A stretch of DNA of 15,102 bases from JABDPF01 sp036351575 (GCA_036351575.1 JAZBPJ010000065.1:1-15102); one strand, 5' to 3'; shown: positions 1-7,144, counted from the first letter of the stretch. Numbers and translations are program-made. The notes: generated from the letters alone by a model not told the origin.

Positions 1-66
1 AGGAAGAATTAACCACGTCTCGGGTCATTCAGGCCAGTATAGGTCACGTTTTAGGAAGTAAAGATA

Positions 67-81
67 CCCGCCGAAGGCGGG
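67..81. terminator. Short GC hairpin, possible terminator of an upstream gene
   Basis: A perfect 6-bp inverted repeat, CCCGCC-GAA-GGCGGG, with a 3-base loop. On the plus strand no T-run follows. Read on the minus strand it is followed by TATCTTT, so it would be a slightly better terminator in that direction, but no minus-strand gene is seen to its right. It may end a gene lying before the window. The rest of 1-162 shows no coding signal. Confidence 0.35.
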
Positions 82-162
82 CATGGTTCGCTCACCCGAA
101 GTATTTGTCTGCAGCAAGATCACCTGAATGGCTGTAGGGAATAATCACCACGACCGCTCGAT

Positions 163-384
163 ATGAACATGTACGAAAAGCTGCGCGCACTTGCAAAGAA
201 ACCCGAACCCTGGTCGGTTTCCACGGTAAAGGAACTCTGGACGAAACCGCACCTGGCCTCTCAGATGCTGAAGTATCACCTGAGCCAGGAGTCCGAGCAT
301 TCCTCGCGCAAGCTGGAAGTTGTCGGTTCCGTGACGGTGTGGCGGGTGATGTTTCCATGGGTTTCCTGTCATTCCTGTTTGTGA
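163..384 (+). pseudogene. Probable 5' remnant of a class I SAM methyltransferase gene
   Basis: A 73-codon frame starting ATG. Its first ~52 residues read like the beginning of a family of small class I methyltransferases: a short helix (MNMYEKLRALAKKPEP), then LWTKPHLASQMLKYHL and a SRK motif. In intact relatives this leads straight into the SAM-binding domain. Here the resemblance stops near base 320; the remaining ~20 residues (VVGSVTVWRVMF...) look out of frame or unrelated, and a stop follows at 382-384. No SAM-binding motif is present and no clear Shine-Dalgarno sequence precedes the start. I read it as a decayed or truncated gene. It could instead be a small real ORF of unknown role. 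The family match is from memory of the N-terminal pattern, so it is tentative. Confidence 0.4.
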
Positions 385-419
385 ACCGGACTCGTAGTCG
401 TGATTCTGTTTCGACCGGC

Positions 420-425
420 TATACT
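420..425 (+). promoter_or_regulatory. Candidate -10 element for the GFA-family gene
   Basis: TATACT matches the sigma-70 -10 consensus at 5 of 6 positions and lies about 38 bases before the ATG at 464, leaving a plausible short leader. The -35 region near 398-403 (TCGTGA) is a poor match, so the promoter would be weak or activator-dependent. Confidence 0.35.
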
Positions 426-463
426 TGTAAACGCGGTTTTCACTTGATCAGGCACGTCCGGTG

Positions 464-934
464 ATGAGTGAAGTACATTGCAGCTGCAGTTGCGGTAAAG
501 CTGGGTTGGTGGTTACGGGACCCATGCTGGGGCGTATCCGTTGCCATTGCACGATCTGCCAGTCCGTCAACCAGGCGGCCTATGCGGACTCGACGATTTT
601 TCAGGCGAAACACGTCCCGCTCGACCGTGTCGAACACGTTCGTTTCGAAACACTTAAGAAACCCCCGGCGCTGCAACGCGGTTTCTGCGGTTCCTGCGGT
701 TGTTTTGTCATGGCTTACACGACCGTTTTGCCGTTTTATTCCCTGGTTTTCGTTCCCGTTGCCCGTTACCCGGCCACCGTTCAATTGCCGGAACCCGCGA
801 TGCACGTCTTTTACGAATCCAGGGTTGCGGATGTGGCCGATGACCTGCCTAAATACAGTGGTGCCTTGTCGAGTCGTCTGGCCGTCATTCGAATGCTGTT
901 GAGGGCGCGTTTCGGCAGAACCGGCCGCGCCTAG
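464..934 (+). CDS. GFA / CENP-V domain zinc-binding protein
   Basis: A protein of about 156 aa with the cysteine pattern of the GFA (glutathione-dependent formaldehyde-activating enzyme-like, CENP-V) fold. Counting from the ATG, a CSCSCGK cluster lies at residues 6-12, CHCTIC at 27-32 and CGSCGC at 75-80. These match the zinc-ligand groups CxCG, CxCxxC and FCxxCG of the family and argue for structural zinc. The region after CHCTIC reads QSVNQAAY, not the common R-x-x-x-G-A-P, so this is a divergent member. Family members are cytosolic; most have no proven reaction and the name is historical, so formaldehyde chemistry should not be assumed. A GTG lies directly before the ATG (461-463) and is an alternative start; neither has a strong ribosome site. 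The gene converges with the regulator gene, sharing four bases at the stop codons. GC content appears lower than in the genes to the right. Confidence 0.85.
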   Translation: MSEVHCSCSCGKAGLVVTGPMLGRIRCHCTICQSVNQAAYADSTIFQAKHVPLDRVEHVRFETLKKPPALQRGFCGSCGCFVMAYTTVLPFYSLVFVPVARYPATVQLPEPAMHVFYESRVADVADDLPKYSGALSSRLAVIRMLLRARFGRTGRA

Positions 935-2673
935 AGAACACTTTCTTCAAGTTTACGAATATCCCCGGCCTTGGCGCCGTACACGCGATCTTCCAGGTCC
1001 CGGTAACGCGGATCGTCACGCAGGAAATCCAGGTGGGGCCAGAAGGCCATGTAGTGCATTTCGTAGGAACCCGTTTCGACGGCCTGGTCCAGCCAGTGCA
1101 GGGTCTCGTCGACCCGTCCCCCGCGGGCGAAGTCCCCCGCGATATTGAATGGCTCCACGTGGGATTCACCCGCCCGCGCCACCAGCGTTTCCGCCATGGC
1201 GCACATCGCCCCGGACGGCCCCGATGCCTCAAGGCCCTTTTCGAGGGCCGCCCGCATGACGGTATCGCCGAGCCGTTCGTACTCCAGTCGCAACTCGTTC
1301 AGTGCCCGGTCGAAATGGCCCTGCTGCCAGTAGACCCTTGAGTAAAACCGGTGCATCGAAAACTGGGGAATACGCGCCTGCATGGCTTTCCCCTCGCTGA
1401 GGGCCTCGTCGTAACGGCGCGCCATGTAAAGGTGTGTCGGTAACGGGATATTGTCGATAACGCTGAAAGGGCTGATCGCCACCAGCGCGCGCAATCGTGC
1501 CAGGCTCTCGTTCGTTCGGCCGTCGAACATCAGGCAGTCGGCCTCGCCGTGCATCGCTGCGGGGGCCGACGGGTTGAGCGCGAGCGCCTTCCTGAAGAGC
1601 TTGCAGGCGCCGTCAAAGTCCCCCGTCCACAGGCGCACCCAGCCGAGCGCCGAGTGGCCGCCATAAAATTCAGGGTCCGCTTCGACAGCCTTCGTTGCGG
1701 CGGTAAGTGCTTTTTCGATGGCGTCTCGTGGCGCAGCAAAGCCAAACAGCCCTCCCATCGCGTGCGCCACCGCCAGTTGGGTCAAGGCCTGCGCGAACTC
1801 CGGTTCGATCGTGACCGCCTTTTCAAGTTGTGCGATGGCGGTCCGAATTCCGTTCATCGAAAGTTGTTCAAGATGCGTGGTGCCCAGGGCATAGGCGTCG
1901 ATGGCGTGTGGGTTGACCGGCCCCAGTTGACCGGTAACCGGCCCTTCGGATGGCCGCAATGCCCGGATTACGCCGATCCCGGCGCCGATGGCCGCCGCCA
2001 TGTTCGCGATCATGTCCCGAATGTTCGGCGTCTCGCAGGTATAACACTCGGCCCACAGATGCCTGTCGCTACTGCCGTCGATGAGCTGGACCGTCACCTC
2101 GGTCTCGCCGTCTTTTCGTATCAGGCCACCCTCGACAAGCGCGTCAACACCCAGTTCCGCGGCGATCTCGGTCGCCGCCCGGTCGCTGTCCCGGTAGCCG
2201 ATGGTCGACTGTCGGGAGGTGACGACCAGTCCCGGCAGCTTGTACAGCTCGGTGATCAGGAGATCATGAAGCCCGCAGGCGAAGTGGTCCTGTCCGGAGT
2301 CGCCGGTCAGGTTGGTCAGCGGCAGAACGGCGAGCGAGCGAATGCTCGACTTCTCGGTTTTCGCAACGAAGCGGTAACCCTGAGAATGCACGGTTTCGAT
2401 GAAACGGTGGGTGGCCGAGTCGTCGCCCAGGGCTCTGCGCAGACGGGCCACGGCCTTGGTCAGCGCCGATTCGCTGATCACCGTGTCGCCCCAGACCGTG
2501 TCCATCAGTTCCTGGCGGCTCACGAGCCGGTCGCCGTTTTCGATGAGGTAAAGCAGGAGTTTGAAGACCGACGGCTCGAGGTGCACGTCGCGGCCATCCC
2601 GGGAGAGCCGCCACTTTTCCGGATTGACTACGAAATGATCGAAACGATAGGCAGGATGCCGGTTCAAAAACAC
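931..2673 (-). CDS. Winged-helix transcriptional regulator with TolB-like and TPR domains
   Basis: A 580-aa cytosolic regulator. Residues 8-105 form an OmpR/PhoB-type winged helix (LEPSVFKLLLYLIENGDRL, then the recognition-helix stretch SESALTKAVARLRRALGD, and the C-terminal hairpin GYRFV). Residues 112-236 match the TolB amino-terminal-like/FlgO-like domain typical of these proteins (LAVLPLTNLTG, LGVDALVEGGL, QLIDGSSDRHLWAE). From about 250 to 560 run TPR-like helical repeats (for example AIAQLEKAVTIEPEFAQALTQLAVAH). There is no membrane helix between the DNA-binding and sensor parts, unlike CadC, and no receiver domain, so activity is probably set by ligand or protein contact. The start is GTG; no in-frame alternative lies just upstream and the winged helix begins at residue 8, so the start fits. 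The gene is divergent from two exported-protein genes and may control them through the repeats at 2802-2832. The ligand is unknown. Confidence 0.9.
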   Translation of the reverse strand: MFLNRHPAYRFDHFVVNPEKWRLSRDGRDVHLEPSVFKLLLYLIENGDRLVSRQELMDTVWGDTVISESALTKAVARLRRALGDDSATHRFIETVHSQGYRFVAKTEKSSIRSLAVLPLTNLTGDSGQDHFACGLHDLLITELYKLPGLVVTSRQSTIGYRDSDRAATEIAAELGVDALVEGGLIRKDGETEVTVQLIDGSSDRHLWAECYTCETPNIRDMIANMAAAIGAGIGVIRALRPSEGPVTGQLGPVNPHAIDAYALGTTHLEQLSMNGIRTAIAQLEKAVTIEPEFAQALTQLAVAHAMGGLFGFAAPRDAIEKALTAATKAVEADPEFYGGHSALGWVRLWTGDFDGACKLFRKALALNPSAPAAMHGEADCLMFDGRTNESLARLRALVAISPFSVIDNIPLPTHLYMARRYDEALSEGKAMQARIPQFSMHRFYSRVYWQQGHFDRALNELRLEYERLGDTVMRAALEKGLEASGPSGAMCAMAETLVARAGESHVEPFNIAGDFARGGRVDETLHWLDQAVETGSYEMHYMAFWPHLDFLRDDPRYRDLEDRVYGAKAGDIRKLEESVL

Positions 2674-2801
2674 ACCCCCGCAATGCCGGGTTTCCAGATC
2701 GATGCATACCCGGTGCTTGAATCAGTATTTCACGGCTTCCAAGGCGAGACAACCGGGCAAAACCGTCGGGCTGGAATGCTTCAGGCGGGCAGGCCTTTCA
2801 A

Positions 2802-2832
2802 CCGTCACGCATCCGTCACGCTTTCGTCAGGC
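2802..2832 (+). promoter_or_regulatory. Three 11-bp-spaced GTCA direct repeats (PhoB-box-like operator)
   Basis: CCGTCACGC occurs at 2802-2810 and again at 2813-2821, and TCGTCAGGC follows at 2824-2832. The GTCA cores start at 2804, 2815 and 2826, an exact 11-bp period. OmpR/PhoB-type winged helices bind head-to-tail to direct repeats with this spacing, and the E. coli Pho box core is CTGTCA. A -10-like TAGACT at 2852-2857 follows, so the last repeat occupies the -35 region of a promoter pointing at the 2938 gene. It could be the site of the adjacent regulator or of a PhoB homologue. Confidence 0.5.
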
Positions 2833-2851
2833 TTCCCGAAGGGCGCTTTTT

Positions 2852-2857
2852 TAGACT
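2852..2857 (+). promoter_or_regulatory. Candidate -10 element for the exported-protein pair
   Basis: TAGACT matches 4 of 6 positions of the -10 consensus. It lies 19 bases after the third GTCA repeat, with no good -35 hexamer, as expected for an activator-dependent promoter. The leader to the ATG at 2938 would be about 75 bases. Confidence 0.35.
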
Positions 2858-2937
2858 AGGAATGGATCACTGCGGACCGGGAGACCCGCCTGCTCTTGCC
2901 GGGATTCCGCGGTTCCCCGGATCAAAGGAGGCTCACA

Positions 2938-3570
2938 ATGAAGTACTTGGTGACGATGCTATTGCTGGCCGCAGCGCCTGCCCTGGCGGCGGCCGAAAAG
3001 ATCGAACTGACATGGTACGAGGACTTTCCGCTCGGGATGGAGATCAGTTACGGCACTTTCAAGTGCACCAAAGGCGGCATTCCGGTGGCTCCGTTCGTCT
3101 GCAGTAAAGGCGGCATCCACATCCGTGGAATGGAAGGCTATACCTGCCTGCTGAATGAAAACCGCGAGATTGTCGCCACCACCTGGTTCAGTCTCAACGC
3201 CAACTGGGATGCTTCGTACACGGGGCCGGTGCACGGTGAATGGAAAGTGATCATGGGCAGCGACTGCAGCAAGGAAATTGCACTGGCGGACCACGACAGC
3301 TACCTCGCGGGCACCTACAGCGGCAAGCGCAAGGTATTTCCGTCGCCGAAAGGCATCCCGATGCCATGGACCTGGTACGGAGTTTGGAAACTGGACGGAT
3401 ACGGGGTGGGGGACTTCGAGGGCGTCCAGTTCAAGTCGATCAACGAGTATGAAACGTACCATCCGCTTCAATTTCAATACGAGGCCATTCCGGTGAGTGC
3501 ATGGCCGGGTATCCAGGGCGAACCGGAAGGCACGATTCACGGGTTGATGATTCTTGAGGATGATGAGTAG
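2938..3570 (+). CDS. Exported protein of unknown function
   Basis: A 210-aa protein with a clear Sec signal peptide (MKYLVTMLLLAAAPALAAA, cleavage likely near residues 17-19). The start at 2938 is chosen because AAAGGAGG lies at 2924-2931, six bases before it; an upstream in-frame ATG at 2896 lacks this and would bury the signal peptide. The mature part has four cysteines (43, 55, 70, 110), enough for two disulphides in the periplasm. Residues 43-54 and 55-66 form a tandem 12-residue repeat (CTKGGIPVAPFV, then CSKGGIHIRGME), also seen in the DNA as AAAGGCGGCAT 36 bases apart. The rest is rich in Trp, Tyr and Gly, suggesting a beta-rich fold. I do not recognise the family. It is the first gene of a probable two-gene operon, 45 bases before another exported protein, and divergent from the TPR regulator. 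Confidence 0.85.
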   Translation: MKYLVTMLLLAAAPALAAAEKIELTWYEDFPLGMEISYGTFKCTKGGIPVAPFVCSKGGIHIRGMEGYTCLLNENREIVATTWFSLNANWDASYTGPVHGEWKVIMGSDCSKEIALADHDSYLAGTYSGKRKVFPSPKGIPMPWTWYGVWKLDGYGVGDFEGVQFKSINEYETYHPLQFQYEAIPVSAWPGIQGEPEGTIHGLMILEDDE

Positions 3571-3615
3571 GCAAGCGCGGGCCGGTGGTTCGCGAATCGA
3601 CATTCGGAGAGCGAT

Positions 3616-4677
3616 ATGAACGTCTTGGCACGAATGGCTTTGGCGGTGTTTTTCCTGGCCCTTGCATGCACTGCAGGCGCGAATGGCATTCAGAACTATC
3701 ACAGCGGTCTCTGGTACGACGCGGACCGCCCGGGGCATGGGCTCAGCATCGAGGTGCTGGACGCGGACCGGATGGTCGCTTACTGGTATGCCTACCACCC
3801 GGACGGCACACCGATGTGGCTCGAGATCCTGGCCGATATCGATGGCGATACCGCGATGGGCGAGGCTTACTACTACAGCGGCATGCGGTTCGGGGATTTC
3901 GATCCGCTTGACCTGGCCGAAACGCCCTGGGGAACCGTGTCGATCATGTTCGAGGGTTGCAACGCGGCCCGGCTAAGCTACGACTCCGCGCTCAGTCACG
4001 GCGGTATGCCGTTCGGAACCGGCGAAATCGACCTGGTCCGCCTGACGTCCATCGATGGCCTGGAGTGTCCGGTGGTTCTGGAAGATGGAAAGTTCGGCAA
4101 TTTTTCGTCCGGGCTGGAATTTGACCCGTACGGGGCATCCTCCATCGAAAGCTTCGTCTGGATTCAGCGGGACGGCAAGCTGGCTTACCAGGCCACGGAT
4201 GAGGGTATCGTGCAGGAAAAGGCTTACGGCCAGATTGCGATGACCGGTGAGAACACGTTTCGCTTCGAGGCCGTGCCAGACAGTTTTGATGGCATTCGCC
4301 AGGGCACCGGCGTATTCGAGGAGAACCGGGTCACGCTGGACCTCGGCGAAACAGGCTTGCTCAGCGAACCGCTGGATTCCTCGTTCCAGGATGCGGTGAC
4401 CTACGGCGATCTCGCCGGGGAGTATTCCTGCCCCGACGCAATGTGTTTTCTGACCGTTGATGATACAGGCGCCTTCACCGGAATCGCGTTCGGCGAATTC
4501 TGGGGTACGTTGACGATTCCAAGTCCCGGCTTTAACCAGTTGGCGATGGAGTGGCGTCAACCCGGCCTTTTAAATCGCTGCATCGGCATGCGGGATCAGG
4601 CTTGGGGCCATCTCCGGTTTATCTGCGAACGGGAAGGACTCATCTTCGATATGGTCCTGTTCAAAGGATCGCCGTAG
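3616..4677 (+). CDS. Exported protein with a WY...RPGHG...YWY motif
   Basis: A 353-aa protein with an N-terminal signal peptide (hydrophobic core at residues 5-19, probable cleavage after AGA near residue 22; Cys18 lies in a poor lipobox, so a lipoprotein is unlikely but possible). Residues 30-89 carry a motif common in secreted gammaproteobacterial proteins: SGLWYDADRPGHG, then VAYWYAYHPDGTPMWLE, then a G-x-A-Y-Y-Y-S-G end. It is often repeated in other proteins but clear only once here. Its function is not known to me. The mature part has six cysteines (115, 151, 272, 277, 322, 337), fitting disulphide bonding outside the cytoplasm. A GGAG at 3606-3609 precedes the ATG. It follows the 2938 gene by 45 bases and probably shares its transcript and regulation. 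A hairpin at 4713-4736 lies downstream. Confidence 0.85.
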   Translation: MNVLARMALAVFFLALACTAGANGIQNYHSGLWYDADRPGHGLSIEVLDADRMVAYWYAYHPDGTPMWLEILADIDGDTAMGEAYYYSGMRFGDFDPLDLAETPWGTVSIMFEGCNAARLSYDSALSHGGMPFGTGEIDLVRLTSIDGLECPVVLEDGKFGNFSSGLEFDPYGASSIESFVWIQRDGKLAYQATDEGIVQEKAYGQIAMTGENTFRFEAVPDSFDGIRQGTGVFEENRVTLDLGETGLLSEPLDSSFQDAVTYGDLAGEYSCPDAMCFLTVDDTGAFTGIAFGEFWGTLTIPSPGFNQLAMEWRQPGLLNRCIGMRDQAWGHLRFICEREGLIFDMVLFKGSP

Positions 4678-4712
4678 AACGGCGATTCCGCGGTCAGCAA
4701 GGGCCGGCACAG

Positions 4713-4736
4713 CCGGGCAACAACCGCATTGCCCGG
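4713..4736. terminator. Bidirectional hairpin terminator between convergent genes
   Basis: CCGGGCAA (4713-4720) and TTGCCCGG (4729-4736) form a perfect 8-bp stem with an 8-base loop. It sits in the 72-base gap between the stop at 4677 and the end of the convergent nfnB-like gene at 4750. There is no long T-run on either side (TCTT follows on the plus strand), so termination may be partial. Confidence 0.6.
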
Positions 4737-4749
4737 TCTTGGGAGGGAT

Positions 4750-6168
4750 TTACTCGGCAATCTCCAGGTATGCCTTGATCGCCCGCGCCGCCTTGCGGCC
4801 CGCGCCCATGGCCAGGATGACGGTGGCGCCGCCGGTGACGATATCGCCGCCGGCGTAGACGCCCGGAATCGACGTCGCGAGATTCTCGTCGGTGGCGATG
4901 AACCCCCACTCGCTGAGTTCGATGCCTGAAGTCTGGCCGATGATCGGGTTGGCGTCGGTGCCGATCGCGTAGACCACCGTGTCGCAGTCGAGGCCGTATT
5001 CGCTGCCTTCCAGGGGCACCGGGCGCCGGCGGCCGCTGTCGTCCGGTTCGCCCAGTTCCATGCGCTGGCAGCGCAGGCCGCGCACGTTTCCGGCGCCGTC
5101 GTCGAGAATTTCCAGCGGCGCGCTGAGCCAGTGGAATTCCACGCCTTCCTCCTCGGCGTGCTCGATTTCTTCCAGCCGGGCGGGGCTCTCGTCAAAGGTG
5201 CGGCGGTAGACGCAGTACACTTTTTCTGCGCCCAGCCTCAGCGACACCCGCATAGCATCCATCGCCGTGTTGCCGGCCCCTATCACCGCCACGCGCCGGC
5301 CCAGGCCCAGCGGCGTGTCGTGGTTCGGAAAATCGCCCGCTTTCATCAGGTTGCAGCGCGTCAGCAGTTCGTTGGCCGACAGCACGCCGTTCAGGTACTC
5401 GCCGTCGATGTCCATGAAGCGCGGCGTGCCCGCGCCGGTGCCGATGAACACGGCGTCGAAACCCATCTCGCCGCGCATCTGCTCGATGGTGAACAGGCGG
5501 CCGACCAGGGTGTTGCACTCGACCTTCACGCCCAGCCGCTTCAGGTTCTCGATCTCCGCGTCGATCACGCAGTCCGGCAGGCGGAACTCGGGTATGCCGT
5601 AGCGCAGCACGCCGCCGGGCTTGTGCAGCGCCTCGAACACGGTCACCTCGCAGCCTGCCTTGGCCAGGTCCGCCGCGCAGGCGATGCCGGCGGGTCCCGA
5701 GCCGACGATCCCGACTTTCTTGCCGTTGGGCTCGATCCGGGTGTCGGCGGTCCAGCCGCCGTTCACGGCCATGTCGCCGACCCAGCGCTCCAGGCGGCCT
5801 ACCGCGACGGGCGCCAGTTTCTTGCCGACCACGCAGACGCCCTCGCACTGGTCTTCCTGCGGGCAGACGCGGCCGCAGACGGCCGGCATCAGGTTGGCGT
5901 CCGTGACCACCTCCCAGGCGCCGCGGTAGTCGTGTTCCAGGATGCGGTCGATAAAGCCCGGAATGTCGATGGAAACCGGGCAGGCGTCGACGCACCTGGC
6001 TTTCGGGCACATCAGGCAGCGCTCGGCCTCGCGCAGCGCATCGGCCTCGGTGTAGCCGCTGGCGACCTCGTCGAAATTGCGCACGCGCTTGGCCGGTTCC
6101 TGCACGGGCATGGGGGTGCGTTCGGGCTGTATATCGCGGATTTTCTTGATCTTTCGCATCTTCGTCAT
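4750..6168 (-). CDS. NfnB/GltD-like NADPH and iron-sulphur flavoprotein subunit
   Basis: A 472-aa protein of the glutamate-synthase small-subunit type, and with its neighbour most like the large subunit of NADH-dependent reduced ferredoxin:NADP+ oxidoreductase (NfnB/NfnL). Two cysteine groups lie near the N terminus: C51-x2-C54-x4-C59-x3-C63 and C98-x3-C102-x5-C108-x3-C112, fitting two [4Fe-4S] clusters. A FAD-binding GSGPAG is at 156-161, an NADPH-binding GAGNTAMD at 297-304, and the C-terminal flavin signature GVYAGGDIVTGG at 436-447. The ATG at 6168 is chosen because it forms an ATGA overlap with the stop of the upstream nfnA-like gene; a GTG in the same frame at 6198 would add ten residues inside that gene. 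The pair and its order match nfnAB. Glutamate synthase itself is less likely because no large GltB gene is adjacent. The complex is cytosolic. Its direction of electron flow cannot be read from sequence. Confidence 0.85.
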   Translation of the reverse strand: MTKMRKIKKIRDIQPERTPMPVQEPAKRVRNFDEVASGYTEADALREAERCLMCPKARCVDACPVSIDIPGFIDRILEHDYRGAWEVVTDANLMPAVCGRVCPQEDQCEGVCVVGKKLAPVAVGRLERWVGDMAVNGGWTADTRIEPNGKKVGIVGSGPAGIACAADLAKAGCEVTVFEALHKPGGVLRYGIPEFRLPDCVIDAEIENLKRLGVKVECNTLVGRLFTIEQMRGEMGFDAVFIGTGAGTPRFMDIDGEYLNGVLSANELLTRCNLMKAGDFPNHDTPLGLGRRVAVIGAGNTAMDAMRVSLRLGAEKVYCVYRRTFDESPARLEEIEHAEEEGVEFHWLSAPLEILDDGAGNVRGLRCQRMELGEPDDSGRRRPVPLEGSEYGLDCDTVVYAIGTDANPIIGQTSGIELSEWGFIATDENLATSIPGVYAGGDIVTGGATVILAMGAGRKAARAIKAYLEIAE

Positions 6169-7073
6169 GCGCCCGGGGCCTTGCAGCTTTCCGACCATTT
6201 TTTCACCGCGAGGCGCTCATCCCGCTGAAAACGGTTCAGGCGGTTGACCAGGTCCTCGAAGTCCACGTCGTGGCCGTCGAACTCGGGGCCGTCCACGCAG
6301 GCGAATTTCATGCCGCTGTGCAGCTTCACGCGGCAGCCGCCGCACATGCCGGTCCCGTCCACCATCACGGGGTTCAGGCTGACCGTGGTCCTGATGCCGT
6401 GCGGCCGCGTGGCCTCGGCGCAGGCCTGCATCATGACGGGCGGGCCGATGGCCAGCAGCTCGGCGATATCGGGGTGTTTTTCGATGGCTCGAGCGATGCC
6501 CGCGGTGACCCGGCCGTGGATGCCGCGCGAACCGTCGTCGGTGCAGATCAGGAGTTCGTCGCAGTACTCGCTGAATTTATCTTCCCAGAACACCAGCGAT
6601 TGGCTGCGAAAACCGATGACGCCGATCACGTAAGCGCCCGCTTCGCGGTAGGCGCGTACCTGCGGAAAAACCGGCGCCACGCCGAGGCCGCCGCCGACAC
6701 AGACGACCTTGCCGGCGTTGTGGATGCGGCTGGGTTCGCCCATCGGGCCGGTCACGCTGAACAGCAGCGAGTCCAAAACGCAGTCACGCTGCATCTGCCG
6801 GGTTGTCTTGCCGACCGCCTGGATGACCAGCGTGATGGTTCCTGCCTCGCGGTCAAAATCCGCGATGGTCAGCGGAATGCGTTCCCCGTTTTCATGCGGC
6901 ATCACGATCACGAACTGGCCCGGACGCGCGGCCCGCGCCATTCGCGGATGGTGAATTTCCAGCAGGTAGGTGACGCTCGAAAAGTCCTCGCGGCGCACGA
7001 CAGGCACCCCGTCGGGCGTGGTTTCGTTGCCCGGGGCATTCCTGGATGGGGCGCGCGGCTCGACGGTCGTCAT
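6165..7073 (-). CDS. NfnA-like FAD/NAD-binding [2Fe-2S] subunit (PyrK/SudB type)
   Basis: A 302-aa ferredoxin-reductase-fold protein. Residues 65-70 (RIPLTI) match the FAD-binding R-x-P-[LFY]-[ST] motif, and VGGGLGVAPV at 126-135 is the nucleotide-binding glycine loop. The C terminus holds D229, C234, C237 and C249, a one-Asp, three-Cys arrangement as described for the [2Fe-2S] site of NfnA, where PyrK has four Cys. That difference, with the adjacent NfnB-like gene, favours Nfn over dihydroorotate dehydrogenase. Known Nfn complexes bifurcate electrons between NADH, NADPH and ferredoxin; SudAB sulphide dehydrogenase/ferredoxin:NADP reductase is a close alternative. The first ~20 residues are a polar extension before the fold. 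GAGAAAG precedes the ATG. Its stop overlaps the nfnB-like start by ATGA, so translation is probably coupled. An FNR-like site lies upstream at 7131-7144. Confidence 0.85.
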   Translation of the reverse strand: MTTVEPRAPSRNAPGNETTPDGVPVVRREDFSSVTYLLEIHHPRMARAARPGQFVIVMPHENGERIPLTIADFDREAGTITLVIQAVGKTTRQMQRDCVLDSLLFSVTGPMGEPSRIHNAGKVVCVGGGLGVAPVFPQVRAYREAGAYVIGVIGFRSQSLVFWEDKFSEYCDELLICTDDGSRGIHGRVTAGIARAIEKHPDIAELLAIGPPVMMQACAEATRPHGIRTTVSLNPVMVDGTGMCGGCRVKLHSGMKFACVDGPEFDGHDVDFEDLVNRLNRFQRDERLAVKKWSESCKAPGA

Positions 7074-7103
7074 GTCTTTCTCATTTTTATCAATGATTCC
7101 GAC

Positions 7104-7144
7104 ATGTTAGGGCATGCAGGCGGGGCGGCAATGATATCGGTCAA
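7104..7144 (-). promoter_or_regulatory. Candidate FNR/Anr-type class II promoter for the nfn-like pair
   Basis: On the minus strand TTGAC-CGAT-ATCAT (7144 to 7131) matches the FNR consensus TTGAT-N4-ATCAA at 8 of 10 defined bases. A -10-like TAACAT follows at 7109 to 7104. The centre of the site lies about 40-41 bases before the implied start of transcription (~7097), the class II activator position. The leader would be about 24 bases and contains the ribosome site. No good -35 hexamer is present at standard spacing. Inference from pattern and geometry only. Confidence 0.4.

Noticed and set aside
1549..2859. Plus-strand open frame of 436 codons opposite the regulator
   Set aside because: The regulator has complete winged-helix, TolB-like and TPR signatures; this frame has none.
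2896..2937. Upstream start for the exported protein at 2938
   Set aside because: It would place 14 polar residues before the signal peptide and lacks a ribosome site, while AAAGGAGG sits six bases before 2938.
4750..6168. Calling this gene gltD (glutamate synthase small subunit)
   Set aside because: No gltB-like large subunit is adjacent, whereas an NfnA-like subunit overlaps it by ATGA; the Nfn/Sud type fits better.
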